Shown here piece after piece: positions 1 through 12,353 of a DNA stretch of 64,000 nucleotides. Below the pieces are notes generated by a model. That model was not told the origin of the DNA. It ran no database searches and was given only the letters and a program-made list of their open reading frames with translations. Location of the stretch: positions 1 to 64,000 of the forward strand of contig JALJCO010012913.1 in assembly GCA_023101725.1 (NCBI GenBank). Direction: 5' to 3'. Each line of letters opens with the position of its first letter. Positions within the stretch are counted from its first letter, which is position 1. The DNA is from Atherinomorus stipes. Lineage: Eukaryota; Chordata; Actinopteri; Atheriniformes; Atherinidae. The translations under genes and the position numbers were made by a program.

Positions 1-3000
1 GAATCCCAGGCGTTCTCATAACAACACGAGCTTATCCAGATGTTCTCTAACAAACATGAAAGCTAATCCAGGCGTTCTCTAACAAATGAGCAAATCAGAC
101 GTTCTCTAACAAAGCATGAGCTAATCCAGGCGTCCTCTCATAACAAACATGAGCTAATCCAGGCGTTCTCTAACAAACATGAGCTAATCCAAGCGTGCTC
201 ACCAGCAAGCGCCGATGACGAATGCAGATGTTCTCTGTCGGGACATCCGCCAATCCAAGCGTTCTCTGTAAAGCGTGAGCTAATCCAGGCGATTTCCTAA
301 CAAACATGAGCTAATCCAGACGTTCTAATAAGAAACAGCGAGAGAATCCAGGCGTTCTCATAACAAACATGAGCTAATCCAGGCGATCTCATAACAAGCG
401 TGAGCTAATCCAGGCGTTCTCATAACAAGCGCTGAGCTAATCCAGGCGATCTCATAACAAACATGAAAGGTAGAATCCAGGCGTTCTCATAACAAACATG
501 AGCTAATCCAGGCGTTCTCATAACAAGCGTGAGGTTAATCCACCGTTCTCCTAACAAACATGAGCTAATCCAGGCGTTCTAGTAACAAGCGTGAGCTAAT
601 CAGGCGTTGTCATAGCAAGCGTTAGCTAATCCCGGGCGTTCTCACCAGCAAAGCGATGAGCTAATCAGGGCGTTCCCCTAACAAACATGAGCTTATCCAG
701 GCGTTCTCATAACAAACATGACATAATCCAGGCGTTCTCATAACAAGCGTGAGCTAATCCAGGCGTTCTCAGAACAAGCGTGAGCTAATCCAGGCGTTGT
801 CATAGCAAGCGTGAGCTAATCCAGACATTCTCAGAACAAACATGGCCGAATAAAGACGTTCTCATAAAAAGCGTGGGCGAATCCAGATGTTGTCAGAACA
901 AACATGAGCTAATCCAGACTTGTCTGTAACAAACATGAGCAAATCCAGACGTTTTCATAACTTAAGCGAGCTAATCCAAATGATTCTCACCAACAACATG
1001 AGCTAATCCAGGCGTTCTCTTAACAAACGCCAGAGCTAATCCAGGCGTTCTCCATAACAAGCGAGAGCTAATCCAGGCGATCTCATAACAAACATGAAGC
1101 GGAATCCAGGCGTTCTCTTAACAAACATGTGAGCTAATCCAGACGTTCTCTTAACAAGCATTGAGTTAATCCTGCGTTCTCTTAACAAACGCGAGCTAAT
1201 CCAGGCGTTCTCTTAACAAGCGTGAGCTAATCCAGGCGTTGTCATAGTAAGCGTTAGCTAATCCAGATGTTCTCATAAAAGCGTGGCCGAATCCAGATGT
1301 TCTCGCAACAAACATGAGCTGAATCCAGGCGTTCTCATAACAAGCGAGAGCTAATCCAGGCGTTCTCATAACAAACATGAGCTAATCCAGAAGTTCTCAT
1401 TACAAACATGAACAATCCAGATGTTCTCATAACGGCTGGCGAGCAAATCCAGGCGTTCTCATAGCAATCATGAGCTAATCCAGAGCGTTCCCATAACAAA
1501 AGCGTAGGCTAATCCAGGCGTTCTCATAACAAGCGAGAGCTAATCCAGACGATCCTCATAACAAACATGAGGCGAATCCAGAGCGTTCTCTTAACAAGCA
1601 GCAGGCTAATCCAGGCGTTCTCATAACAAACATGTGAGCTAATCCAGACAAAATCATAACAAACGCCGAATAAGCCCATCCAGGCGGTTATCATAACAAG
1701 CATTGAAGAGGCCGAATCCAGGCGTTCTCATTACAAACGCGAAATACAATCGAGATGTTCTCATAACAAGCGTGGAAAGCTAATCCAGGCGATTCGCAAA
1801 GCAAACGCTGGGCTAATCCAAGCGTGCACATCTGTAAGCGGCGGTGACTGCAGATGTTCTCATAGCGAACAAGCGCCAATCCAAACGTTCTCATAACAAG
1901 CGTGAGCTAATCCAGACGATTTCTTAACAAACATGAGCGAATCCAGACGTTCTCTAGCAAACATGAGCTAATCCAGGCGTTCTCATAACAAACATGGGTA
2001 AATCCAGACGTTCTCATAACAAGCTTGTGACTAATCAAGGCGTTCTCATAACAAGCGTGAGCTAATCCAGACATTCTCTTAACAAACGCGAGCTAATCCA
2101 GGCGTTCTCATAACAAACATGGTGAGCAAATCCAGGCGTTCTCATGACAAACATTGGTTAATCCAGGCGTTCTCATGACAAGCGTGGGCTAATGCAGGCG
2201 TTCTCTTAACAAACATAAGCAAATCCAGATAATCACGCAACAAACATGAGCTAATCCAGGCGTTCTCATAAAATGCATGAAATGATCCAGATGTTCTCAT
2301 AACTGGAAAGAGCTAATCCAGGCGTTCTCATACAAACGTGACTAATCCAGGCGTTCTCATAACAAACATGAGCTAATCCGCACGTTCTCTGACCGGCGTG
2401 AGCTAATCCAGGCGTTCTCATAACAAACGCGCGAGCTCATCCAGGCGTTCTCATAACAAGCGTGAGCTAATCCAGGCGTTGTCATAGCAAGCGTTAGCTA
2501 GTAGAGACATTCTCAGGTAAAAAACGTAGGCGAATCCCAGGCGTTCTCTTAACAAACATGGGCTAATCGAGACGTTCTCATAAAAAACATGGCCGAATCC
2601 AGATGTTCTCATAACAAACATGAAAGCGAATTCAGGCGTTCTCATAACAAACATGAGGCGAATCCGAGACGTTCTCATAACAAAAGTGAGCTAATCCAGA
2701 CTTTTTCACAACAAACATGAAGCTAATCCAGACGTTCTCTGCCGCAAACATGAGCAAATCCAGGCGTTCTCATAACAAACATGAGCTAATCCGAAGCCGT
2801 TCTCACAACAACAAGCGTAAACTAATCCAGAAGTTTCTCCACCAACAAACATGAGCAAATCCAGACGTTCTAATAACAAACATGAGCCTAAGCTGGGCGT
2901 TCTCTTAACAAACGTAGGCCTAGCAAGGGCGTTCTCACGCAACAAACATGAGCAAATACAGGTGATCTCATAACAAAAGCGAGCTAATCCAGGCGATCTC

Positions 3001-3060
3001 ACACCTTAAAACATACGAGCGAATCCAGGCGTTCTCTTAACAAACATGGGCTAATCCAGG
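1..3060. repeat. Degenerate sub-block of the 31-bp satellite (GGCGTT type)
   Basis: In this part most units read AGGCGTTCTC, and many read ACAAGCGTGAG, instead of AGACGTTCTC and ACAAACGTGAG. Unit length varies through frequent small insertions and deletions, and several units are badly damaged (for example around 200-260 and 1790-1880). The change to the cleaner AGACGTT type happens between about 3000 and 3200. This is either a diverged subfamily or a poorly polished stretch of assembly. The consistent G-type base argues that at least part of it is a real subfamily. Confidence 0.8.
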
Positions 3061-6000
3061 CGTTCTCATAACAAACGTGAGCTAATCCAGACGATCTCAT
3101 AACAAACGTGCGAGCTAAATCCAGACGTTCTCATAACAAACGGGGAGCTAATCCAGACGTTCTCATAACAAACATGAGCTAATTCAGACATTCTCACAAC
3201 AAACGCTTGGGAGCCGATCCAGACGTTCCCATAACAAACGTGAGCTAATCCAGACGTTCTCATAACAAACGTGAGCCAAATCCAGACATTCTCATAACAA
3301 ACGTGAGCTAATCCAGACGTTCTCACAAAAAACGTGAGCAAATCCAGACGTTCTCATAACAAACATGAGCTAATCCAGACGTTCTCATAACAAACGTGAG
3401 CTAATCCAGACGTTCTCATAACAAACGTGAGATCTAATCCAGACGTTCTCATAACAAACGCGAGCAAATCCAGACGTTCTCACAACAAACTTGGTTAATC
3501 CAGACGTTCTCCTAACGTAAACGTGAGCTAATCCAGACGTTCTCATAGCAAACGTGAGCTAACCCAGATGTTCACATAGCAAACATGAGCTAATCCAGAC
3601 GTTCTCATAAAAAACGTGAGCTAATCCAGATGTTCTCATAACAAACGCGAGCTAATCCAGACGTTCTCATAACAAACATGAACCAATCCAGACATTCTCA
3701 AAACAAACGTGAGCTAATCCAGCCGTTCTCATAACAAACGTGAGCCCATCCAGACGTTCTCATAACAAACGTGAGCTAATCCAGACGTTCCCAAAACAAA
3801 ACACGGAGCTACTCCAGATGTTCTCATAACAAAAATGGAGCTAATCCAGACGTTCTCATAACAAACGGGAGCTAATCCAGACATTCTCATAACAAATGTG
3901 AGCTAATCCAGACGTTCTCTAAAAAAACGCCAGAAAATCCAGACATTCTCATAACAAACGGAGCTAATCCAGACGTTCTCATAACAAACGTGAGCTAATC
4001 CAGACGTTCTCATAACAAACGTGAGCTAATCCAGACGTTCTCATAACAAACGTCAACTAATTCAGATATTCTCATAACAAACGCGAGCTAATCCAGACGT
4101 TCTCTAACAAACGTGAGCTAATCCAGACGTTCTCCCTAACAAACGTGAGCTAATCCAGACGTTCTCATAACAAACGTGAAAGCTAATCCAGACGTTCTCA
4201 TAAAAAACGCGAGCAAATCCAGACGTTCTCTAACAAACCCGTGAGCCAATCCAGACGTTCTCCATAACAAACGTGAGCTAATCCAGACGTTCTCATAACA
4301 AACATGAGACTAATCCAGACATTCTCATAACAAACAGGAGCTAATCCAGACGTTCTCATAACAAACGTGAGCTAATCCAGACGTTCTCATAACAAACGTG
4401 AGCTAATCCAGACGTTCTCATAACAAACGTGAGCTAATCCAGACGTTCTCATAACAAACGTGAGCTAATCCAGACGTTCTCATAACAAACGAGCTAATCC
4501 AGACATTCTCATAACAAACGGGAGCTGATCCAGACGTTCTCATAACAAACCTAGGCTAATCCAGACGTTCTCATAACAAACATGGAGCTAATCCAGACGT
4601 TCTCATAACAAACGTGAGCTAATCCAGACGTTCTCATAACAAACATGAGCTAATCCAGATGTTCTCATAACAAAACGTGAGCTATCACAGACGTTCTCAT
4701 AACAAAACTGAGCTAATCCAGACGGCTCTCATAACAAACGTGAGCTAATCCAGACGTTCTCTATAACAAACGGAGCTAATCCAGACGTTCTCATAACAAA
4801 CGTGAGCTAATCCAGATGTTCTCATAACAAAAACATGAGCTAATCCAGACGTTCTCATAACAAACATGAGCTAATCCAGACGTTCTCATAACAAACGTGA
4901 GCTAATCCAGATGTTCTCATAACAAACGTGAGCTAATCCAGACGTTCTCATAACAAACGTGAGCTAATCCAGACGTCTCTCATAACAAAGCGAGCTAATC
5001 CAGACGCTCTCCTAACAAACGTGAGCTAATCCAGACGTTCTCATAACAAACGCGAGCTAATCCAGACGCTCTCATAACAAACCTGAGCTAATCCGGACGT
5101 TCTCATAACAAACGTGAGCTAATCCAGATGTTCTCATAACAAACGTCAGCTAATCCAGATGTTCTCATAACAAACGAGCTAATCCAGACGTTCTCATAAC
5201 AAACGCGAGCTAATCCAGACGCTCTCATAACAAACGTGAGCTAATCCAGACGTTCTCATAACAAACGTGAGCTAATCCAGACGTTCTCATAACAAACGTG
5301 AGCTAATCCAGACGTTCGCCTAACAAACGTGAGCTAATCCAGACGTTCTCATAACAAACGTGAGCTAATCCAGACGGCTCTCATAACAAACGTGAGCTAA
5401 TCCAGACGTTCTATTACAAACGTGAGCTAATCCAGACGACTACTATAACAAACGTGAGCTAATCCAGACGTTCTCCTAACAAACGTGAGCTTAATCCAGA
5501 CATTCTCATAACAAACGTGAGCTAATCCAGACGTTCTATAACAAACCTGAGCTAATCCAGACGTTCGCATAACAAACGTGAGCTAAATCAGACGTTCTCA
5601 TAACAAACATGAGCTAATCCAGACGTTCTCATAACAAACGTGAGGTCATCCAGACGTTCTCATAATAAACGTAGAGCTAATCCAGACGTTCTCATAACAA
5701 ACGTGAGCTAATCCAGACGTTCTCACAACAAACATGAGCTAATCCAGACGTTCGGCCATAACAAACGGGCAGCTCTAATCCAGACGTTCTCATAACAAAC
5801 ATGAGCTAATCCAGACTTTCTCATAACAAACATGAGCTAATCCAGACGTTCTCATAACAAACATGAGCTAATCCAGACGTTCTCATAACAAACATGAGCT
5901 AATCCAGACGTTCTCATAACAAACGTGAGCTAATCCAGACGTTCTCATAACAAACGTAAGCTAATCCAGACGTTCTCATAACAAACGTAAGCTAATCCAG

Positions 6001-8085
6001 ACGTTCTCATAACAAACATGAGCTAATCCAGACGTTCTCATAACAAACATGAGCTAATCCAGACGTTCTCGTAACAAACATGAGCTAATCCAGACGTTCT
6101 CATAACAAACATCAGCTAATCCAGACGTTCTGGTAACAAAACGTGAGCTAATCCAGATGTTCTCATAACAAACATGAGCTAATCCAGAACGTTCTCATAA
6201 CAAACATGAAAGCTAATCCAGACGTTCTCATAACAAACGTGAGCTAATCCAGACGTTCTCATAACAAACGTGAGCTAATCCAGACGTTCTCATAACAAAC
6301 GTGAGCTAATCCAGACGTTCTCATAACAAACGTGAGCTAATCCAGACGTTCTCGCAACAAACGCGAGCTAATCCAGACGTTCTCATAACAAACATGAGCT
6401 AAATCAGACGTTCTCATAACAAACGTGAGCTAATCCAGACGTTCTCATAAACAAACATGAGCTAATCCAGACGTTCTCACAACAAACATGAGCTAATCCA
6501 GACGTTCTCATAACAAACGTGAGCTAATCCAGACGTTCTCATAACAAACGTGAGCTAATCCAGACGTTCTCATAACAAACGTGAGCTAATCCAGACGTTC
6601 TCATAACAAACATGAGCTAACCAGGCCGTTCTCGCAATAAAACGAGCTAATCCAGACGTTCTCATAACAAACATGAGCTAATCCAGACGTTCTCATAACA
6701 AACGTGAGCTAATCCAGATGTTCGCAAACAAACATGAGCTAATCCAGACGTTCTCACAACAAACACGAGCTAATCCAGACGTTCTCCACAACAAACGTGG
6801 AGGCCAATCCAGACGTTCTCATAACAAACGTGAGCTAATCCAGACGTTCTCATAACAAACGTGAGCTAATCCAGACGTTCTCATAACAACACCAGAGCTA
6901 ATCCAGATGTTCTCATAACAAACATGCGCTAATCAAGACGTTCTCATAACAAACGTGAGCTAATCCAGACGTTCTATAACCAAACCTGAGCTAATCCAGA
7001 CGTTCTCATAACAAACCACAAGAGCTAATCCAGACGTTCTCATAACAAACATGAGCTAATCCAGACGTTCTCACAACAAACATGAGCTAATCCAGACGTT
7101 CTCATAACAAACGTGAGCTAATCCAGACGTTCTCATAACAAACATGAGCTAATCCAGACGTTCTCATAACAAACGTGAGCTAATCCAGACGTTCTCATAA
7201 CAAACATGAGCTAATCCAGACGTTCTCATAACAAACCTGAGCTAATCCAGATCGTTCTCATAACAAACAGTGGGCTAATCCAGACGTTCTCATAACAAAC
7301 GTGAGCTAATCCAGACGTTCTCATAACAAACATGAGCTAATCCAGACGTTCTCATAACAAACATGAGCTAATCCAGACGTTCTCATAACAAACATGAGCT
7401 AATCCAGACGTTCTCATAACAAACATGAGCTAATCCAGACGTTTCATAACAAACATGAGCTAATCCAGACGTTCTCATAACAAACATGAGCTAATCCAGA
7501 CGTTCTCATAACAAATGGGAGTTAATCCAGACTTTTTCATAACAAACGGAGTTTATCCAGATGTTCTCTGCCAAACGTGAGCTAATCCAGACGTTCTCAT
7601 AACAAACACGAGCTAATCCAGACGTTCTCATAACAAACGTGAGCTAATCCAAAAAAAAAGACGTTCTCAGAATAAACGTGAGCTAATCCAGATGTCTCAT
7701 AACAAACGTGAGCTAATCCAGACGTTCTCATAACAAACATGAGCTAATCCAGACGTTCTCATAACAAACATGAGCTAATCCAGACGTTCTCATAACAAAC
7801 GTGAGCTAATCCAGACGTTCTCATAACAAACGAGCTAATCCAGACGTTCTCATAACAAACATGAGCTAATCCAGATGTTCTCATAACAAACGTGAGCTAA
7901 TCCAGACGTTCTCATAACAAACGGGAGCTAATCCAGACGTTCTCATAACAAACATGAGCTAATCCAGACGTTCTCATAAGAAACCGTGAGCTAATCCAGA
8001 CGTTCTCATAACAAACGTGAGCTAATCCAGACGTTCTCATAACAAACGTGAGCTAATCCAGACGTTCTCATAACAAACGTGAGTT
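3061..8085. repeat. Homogeneous sub-block of the 31-bp satellite (GACGTT type)
   Basis: Units are mostly full length and nearly identical. The commonest differences sit at the two CpGs: AACGTGAG versus AACATGAG, and AGACGTTC versus AGATGTTC or AGACATTC. Runs of ATG-type units cluster (for example 5780-6060 and 7320-7500), which suggests local spread of variants by unequal exchange. An A9 insertion interrupts one unit near 7650. Confidence 0.85.
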
Positions 8086-8231
8086 TTGCCAAAGTTACGA
8101 CTTCATTCAGTGCACAAAACTACAACGTGGTTTCGTGGCCGGTTTTGATTGTGCGTTTATCTTTGCATTGTGCGTTTGTGTGCGTGATGTTTCAGCGATG
8201 TAATCATATATAATCAGAAACAGGCGCATAC
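8086..8231. other. Single-copy spacer between satellite and candidate exon
   Basis: Non-repetitive DNA with GTGCGTTT repeated loosely at 8150-8185. If the candidate exon at 8232-8346 is real, this would be the start of its first intron on the minus strand, and the 31-bp satellite would then lie inside that intron. Nothing else is visible here. Confidence 0.4.
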
Positions 8232-8346
8232 CTCCGTCGGGGGTAAATCCTCCAATGGTGAAAAATCCTTTAGAAAACTCTTGAATCTTGATGAACTCGT
8301 TTATTTCAATATCCAAACACGGGAGAGGAGATTTAAATTTCGTCAT
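8232..8346 (-). CDS. Candidate first coding exon, unknown protein
   Basis: On the minus strand an ATG at 8346 opens a 38-codon frame with varied, protein-like composition: hydrophilic start, then acidic and aromatic residues (LDIEINEF, KGFFTIGGF), ending at PDG. The ATG has G at -3. The frame meets a good 5' splice-site match, GAG|GTATGC, with the intron starting at 8231; this would leave phase 1. Read-through beyond that point becomes low-quality and stops at 8107. Unlike nearly all other open frames in the window, this one is not in repeat DNA. I do not recognise the family and see no second exon, so this may still be chance. A downstream exon would have to lie to the left, within or beyond the satellite array. 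Confidence 0.3.
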
Positions 8347-8694
8347 TGCCGTGAGGCCTGTGAGACGTTGGCGCTGTTGCAGGTTTAGCTCCTAGTGGCC
8401 AAAAGTTACACGGTAGAACTTTAAAGAAGAATATGAACAGAAACATTTAGTTTAAAGTTCTGTAACATGTTTTTGGCTCTTAATTAGAAAACAGCCAGTT
8501 TAACAATTAAAAGTTCTTAAAATAGTGAACTTCTAACCAGGTCTGTTCAAGTTTGGTCAGGAATAGTTTTATTTCTTTTTCTACTTTTTTCTAAGTTAAA
8601 ATGCAATTAAATGCCTTTGGTAAGAACATAAATAGAGTTGGAGTTTAGTAAATATTAATGTCCATGTCTATTATTTGATTCAGTTGTTTTTTTA
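8347..8694. other. AT-rich single-copy stretch, no gene seen
   Basis: AT-rich DNA without a recognisable repeat or open frame. It lies immediately upstream of the candidate minus-strand exon, so a promoter would be expected here if that exon is real. I see no convincing TATA or CCAAT box at a suitable spacing. Confidence 0.5.
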
Positions 8695-8800
8695 CCCCGC
8701 CCCTTAAAAGAATCGGATTCGAGAATCAATAGGAACCGGAATCGAAGGAAGGGAATCAAATCGGAATCGTTAAAATTCAAAACGATGCCCAACCCTAGAA
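8695..8800. repeat. Interspersed-repeat fragment rich in GGAATCG words
   Basis: The stretch repeats AATCGG, GAATCA and GGAATCG words and ends with GATGCCCAACCCTAG. From memory this style of sequence is common at ends of short DNA-transposon-derived repeats in fish genomes. No intact ends or target duplication could be identified. Confidence 0.45.
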
Positions 8801-9180
8801 AACGACCTGAGATAGTGCACGTTAGACAACGAGGGTTTATATTGGTTTGATTTTTACCCGCTTACGAGCTCTGAAGGAGTCGTTGAAGCTGAACAGGCTG
8901 ACGAGCGTGGCGGGCATTAGCCCGAGGGGGGGGGGGGGGGCTGAGTGTTTATTACCAGAAACAGAAACCTTTAACTTTCCAGGTTTGAGTGGTTTTTAAA
9001 AAGCTAAAAATATCCTTTTGCAGTCTCATTCTGAGAAGCTTTAGATGAAATTTTATCTTAGTAAACTTCCTGATTCTCCAGTTTGAAAGTGTCATCAATC
9101 CAAATGCACATAAAATAAGTAAAAAATGGGAAAAAGAAATGGCCACAAAGTGTAACAGCAGCAAGGGCTTAAAGACGTTG
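8801..9180. other. Single-copy stretch with a G run, no gene seen
   Basis: Mixed sequence with a G run near 8927-8940. A minus-strand open frame (8952-9164) is hydrophobic and unlike any family I know. I treat it as chance. Confidence 0.45.
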
Positions 9181-9245
9181 ATATCAGATATCGGAAATTA
9201 AGAGCTGGAGAATATCGGTATGTCTGATATCGGTGAAAAAAGATA
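9181..9245. repeat. Interspersed-repeat fragment rich in ATATCGG/GATATCGG
   Basis: ATATCAGATATCGG and TCTGATATCGG words occur about 40 bases apart. This pattern resembles the ends of a short dispersed repeat seen in fish genomes. The boundaries are uncertain. Confidence 0.4.
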
Positions 9246-10550
9246 AAGCATCCTCAGAAAGAACCTTTTTTCCATGAATGACCCAAACTGTTGAGCAGCT
9301 AAATGAGCTCAAACCAAAGGAAAAGTGGAATTCATTTTGCAGTGAAGCTGCTTTCACAGGAGGGGATGCGACCCCGTGCTTCTTCCCAAACGTGACGCTT
9401 GAAAGCAGCAGCACAGCAGAACATCCCTAAAAAAAAAGCCGGAAGGGCGCCCTCTTTTTTCTGTTGGAAGGATGGTTGTCTGTGGTGGGTTTGTGGCCCC
9501 AAGAAATGAGATATTAAAAAAAAACTTCCAATATTGGCGCCTATTTTCCGGCGCGCCTATTATAGAAAAAAAGATGAACAAAATATGAATTATGGAATGT
9601 ATATATAAAAATAAATTAATAAATAAAGATTAGGGAATTTAAAATTTGAAATTTATCTTTAAACGATAAAAAAGATCATCTGAGGCGAGCTGGAGAAGAA
9701 ATGTGACGACACCTCTGAGTTGATTAAGGAACTCGGAGGCTGCATCTGTATGAGACGGACAGAAAACACCTGCTGCCATTAAGCAGCCTGGAAACGCTGC
9801 ACAAAAGTGGTGATTACACCTGCCGAGCACAATGCAAAGAGGATTGTGTGTCTGCTAAGCCCCTCAGCCGGTGACTGACACTTCAGACAGAAGCAGCTTA
9901 AAAGCTCCGACCGTGACCGGCCGGCTAAAAACCAGGCGTCTGATCGTTAAAAGACGTCTTTAACGACAAAGTGGAGCTTTCCAACCAGCTCTCCTGTTTA
10001 GGAACAAGGTTTTGCTTGACCTCACGTCCTAACGCAGGACATACGCAGATAGATGGGAAAGTTTCTGTTTCTGATCTGGTTTTCTGTTCTCATGAAAAGA
10101 GCGTAAGATGTCGGGATCGAGCATCGTTAGCGTCACTCGTAGTTTTCAGGAATGACGTGAACGTTGCAGCGGAGCTGGAGCGAGTTTGTGCGGCTGCGTC
10201 TTGCTTTTCTAATGGTTTTGAATAAACTTCACTCTGGGACCAGCGAGTGGAACTGATGCCATGGGGGGGGGGCCCTTCGAGGCAGAAAAGGGGGCTGGTG
10301 CGTTTGCATTCTGCAGCCTGACAGATGGAGCGTCTGTCATCCATATGCATGAGGCAGACGGCTGGCAGCCCGTCACCCTGACCCTGCGGGGGGGCTGCGA
10401 CCTCCCGGTGGACAGAATGCGACCCGTTTCATTCAGGGTTTTTCCCAGGCCCCCCAGTTTTCCTGCCTCTCTGCACTGCAGCACATGGCTGGATGAATGC
10501 AGTTCATGGAAGCAAATGATGGATGGAGGAGGAGACGTACGGAGACGTCA
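9246..10550. other. Single-copy region, no supported gene
   Basis: Contains a GGCGCGCC palindrome near 9550, an AT-rich patch at 9590-9650 and mixed-composition DNA afterwards. Overlapping open frames on both strands at 9971-10620 do not resemble known proteins and have no splice signals that would make a consistent gene. I see nothing supportable. Confidence 0.45.
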
Positions 10551-11388
10551 GGATCCCCACTCTTTTCTTGAAGTTGTTTTCCAGGACTTTTCCAGGACAT
10601 TTTCAGGATTACTGCGATGAAGCTGAGACGAAGCAGGGGGGGAGGGGAGACGAAGTGAAGACGAAGCAGCGGTCAAGTGGAGACGGAAGTGAAGACGGGG
10701 GGGGGGGGAGGGGGGAAGTGGAGACGAAGCGAAGACAAAGTCGGCGGGGAAAGACGAAGCTGGTCGAAGCGGAGACGAAGTGAAGACAAAGCTGCGGTGA
10801 AGCGGAGACGAAGTGAAGACGAAGCTGCGGTGAAGTGGAGACGAAGCGAGGAAAAAATAAAAAAGTAAAATTAGACGAAGTGAAGGGGGGGGGGGGGACG
10901 AAGCTGCGGTGAAGCGGAGACGAAGTGAAGACGAGAGTGAAGACGAAGCCGCGGTGAAGTGGAGACGAAGCGGTAAGACGAAGTGAAGGCGGAGCCGAAG
11001 CGAAGACGAAGTGAAGACGGAAGCCGCGGTGAAGTGGGGAGACGAAGCGAAGACGAAGCTGCGTAGCTAGGGGAAAGAGACGAAGTGAAGACGAAGCGAA
11101 GACGAGGTGAAGACGAAGTTAAGACGAAGCGAAGACGAAGTGAAGACAAAGCTGCGGTGAAGCGGAGACGAAGCGAGAGACGAAGTGAAGACGAAGCGGG
11201 CGCGGTGAAGTTGAGACGAAGCGAAGACCGAAGGGGAGATTACACAAGAAAGTGGAGACAAAGCCGTGGAGACGAAGCGGGGGGGGAAGAAACATAATTT
11301 TCCAGGACTTTTTTACTCTTTTTCTCATTTTCCATGACTGGGAAAATGTTCAACCATTTTCCAGGTTTTCCGGGACGCGTGGGAACCC
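10551..11388. mobile_element. Non-autonomous element with GGGTTCCCAC-like ends, copy 1
   Basis: The left end reads GATCCCCACTC then TTTTCCAGGACTTTTCC. The right end reads CATTTTCCAGGTTTTCC then GCGTGGGAACCC. The two ends are roughly inverted (GGGTTCCCAC against GTGGGAACCC). The left end is shared with a second copy at 13464. Between the ends lies a GA-rich minisatellite (10610-11289). No transposase frame is present. The sequence style matches a dispersed fish repeat I know from memory, but I cannot name the family with certainty. Confidence 0.6.
10610..11289. repeat. GA-rich minisatellite, 33-bp unit built of 11-bp submotifs
   Basis: Around 10790-10840 the unit is GCTGCGGTGAA, GCGGAGACGAA, GTGAAGACGAA, that is three related 11-mers. 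Elsewhere the 11-mers are shuffled and broken by short G runs (10693-10705, 10887-10900). Because 33 is a multiple of three, open frames persist on both strands (for example Lys/Arg/Glu-rich on plus, Ser/Leu/Arg-rich on minus); these are by-products. The repeat lies inside the element at 10551-11388. Confidence 0.85.
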
Positions 11389-11989
11389 GGAGACGTGTGT
11401 CTGAGGCGGATGGAAAAGCTGCCAGGAGGCTAAAACACAACAATGGAAACTGAAATCGGTGTAAAACTGCGATCTGTCCGCACATCTGCATCCTTGACTT
11501 GCAGTCAAACAGCAGCGCGACACTTTTCCATGATTTGTGTTTCCCTCTGACACGTGGACAGCAGCAGCCACTTCATTACAGAGTTAACCTTTTCCTCGTT
11601 GCAGGGAAAGTGGAAACAATCAGGGTGAAAGATGCAACGGAAACGACTGCAATCCATAATTTAAATGAACTTTTCAGAGCGCCGTCTCCCTGTCTGGTCC
11701 CGAGAGAGCGAAGCGACGTGTCTCAGAGTGATGGGAAGTTAATTCTGTCTCAGAATGTCGATGGGGGCAACCTTTGCATGGAAAGATGGAGGCACGGTGG
11801 CACGCTGTTCTGTACGGAGCTAAAACGTGTGGAAATGAATATTTCTGACTGATTCTCACATTACTGATGATGAAACATCAACATTCACAAAGAGGCAGTC
11901 AGACGAATCAGTCTGGAACTGGTCTCATTAGCTGAACTGCTGCAGTTACGCACCAGTGAATGAAGGAGAAGGAAGAGGGGGAGGGGAGG
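11389..11989. other. Single-copy stretch, no supported gene
   Basis: A plus-strand open frame at 11499-11852 (117 codons, beginning at a TTG) has ordinary composition but no family I recognise and no ATG or splice context at its start. A short purine-rich patch (GGAGAAGGAAGAGG) precedes the microsatellite at 11990. Confidence 0.4.
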
Positions 11990-12353
11990 GGAATGAAGAA
12001 TGTATGAATGAATGACTAAATAAATGAATGAATGCATGAATCAATGACTAAATAAAAACATGCATGGATGCATTAATAAATGAACGAATGACAAAATAAA
12101 TGAATGCATTAATAAATGAATGAATGAATGCATGAATCAATGATTGCATAAATGAATGAATGAATAAATAAATGAATGACTAAATAAATACATGCATGCT
12201 TGAATGAATGCATGAATGAATGAATGAATGAATGAATGCATGAATGAATGAATGAATGAATGAATGAATGCATGAATGAATGAATGAATGAATGAATGAA
12301 TGAATGAATGAATGAATGAATGACTGCATGAATGACTAAATAAATGAATGAAT
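11990..12353. repeat. (AATG)n tetranucleotide microsatellite
   Basis: Long run of GAATGAATGAATG with interruptions of GCATGAATG, GACTAAATAAATG and CATGCATG. The purest part is 12210-12320. Antisense frames here read as repeated Ser-Phe-Ile-His and are artefacts of the repeat. Confidence 0.97.

Larger units (their letters stand above)
1..8085. repeat. 31-bp tandem satellite array
   Basis: Head-to-tail array with a 31-bp period and roughly 260 copies. Each unit carries the words GAGCTAATCC, AGACGTTCTC and ATAACAAACGT in that order. The period is directly visible at 4381-4480, where identical units restart every 31 bases. The array is already running at base 1, so its left end lies outside the window. 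It stops abruptly at about 8085, where the unit runs into single-copy DNA (GAGTTTTGCC). Most units contain AGCT (AluI) and one or two CpGs. Short antisense open frames in the array repeat a 31-residue pattern because three units make 93 bases. They are products of the repeat, not genes. Family name not recognised. Confidence 0.97.

Noticed and set aside
1..8085. CRISPR-like array of direct repeats
   Set aside because: The 31-bp units are contiguous, with no unique spacers between repeats, and the setting is eukaryotic.
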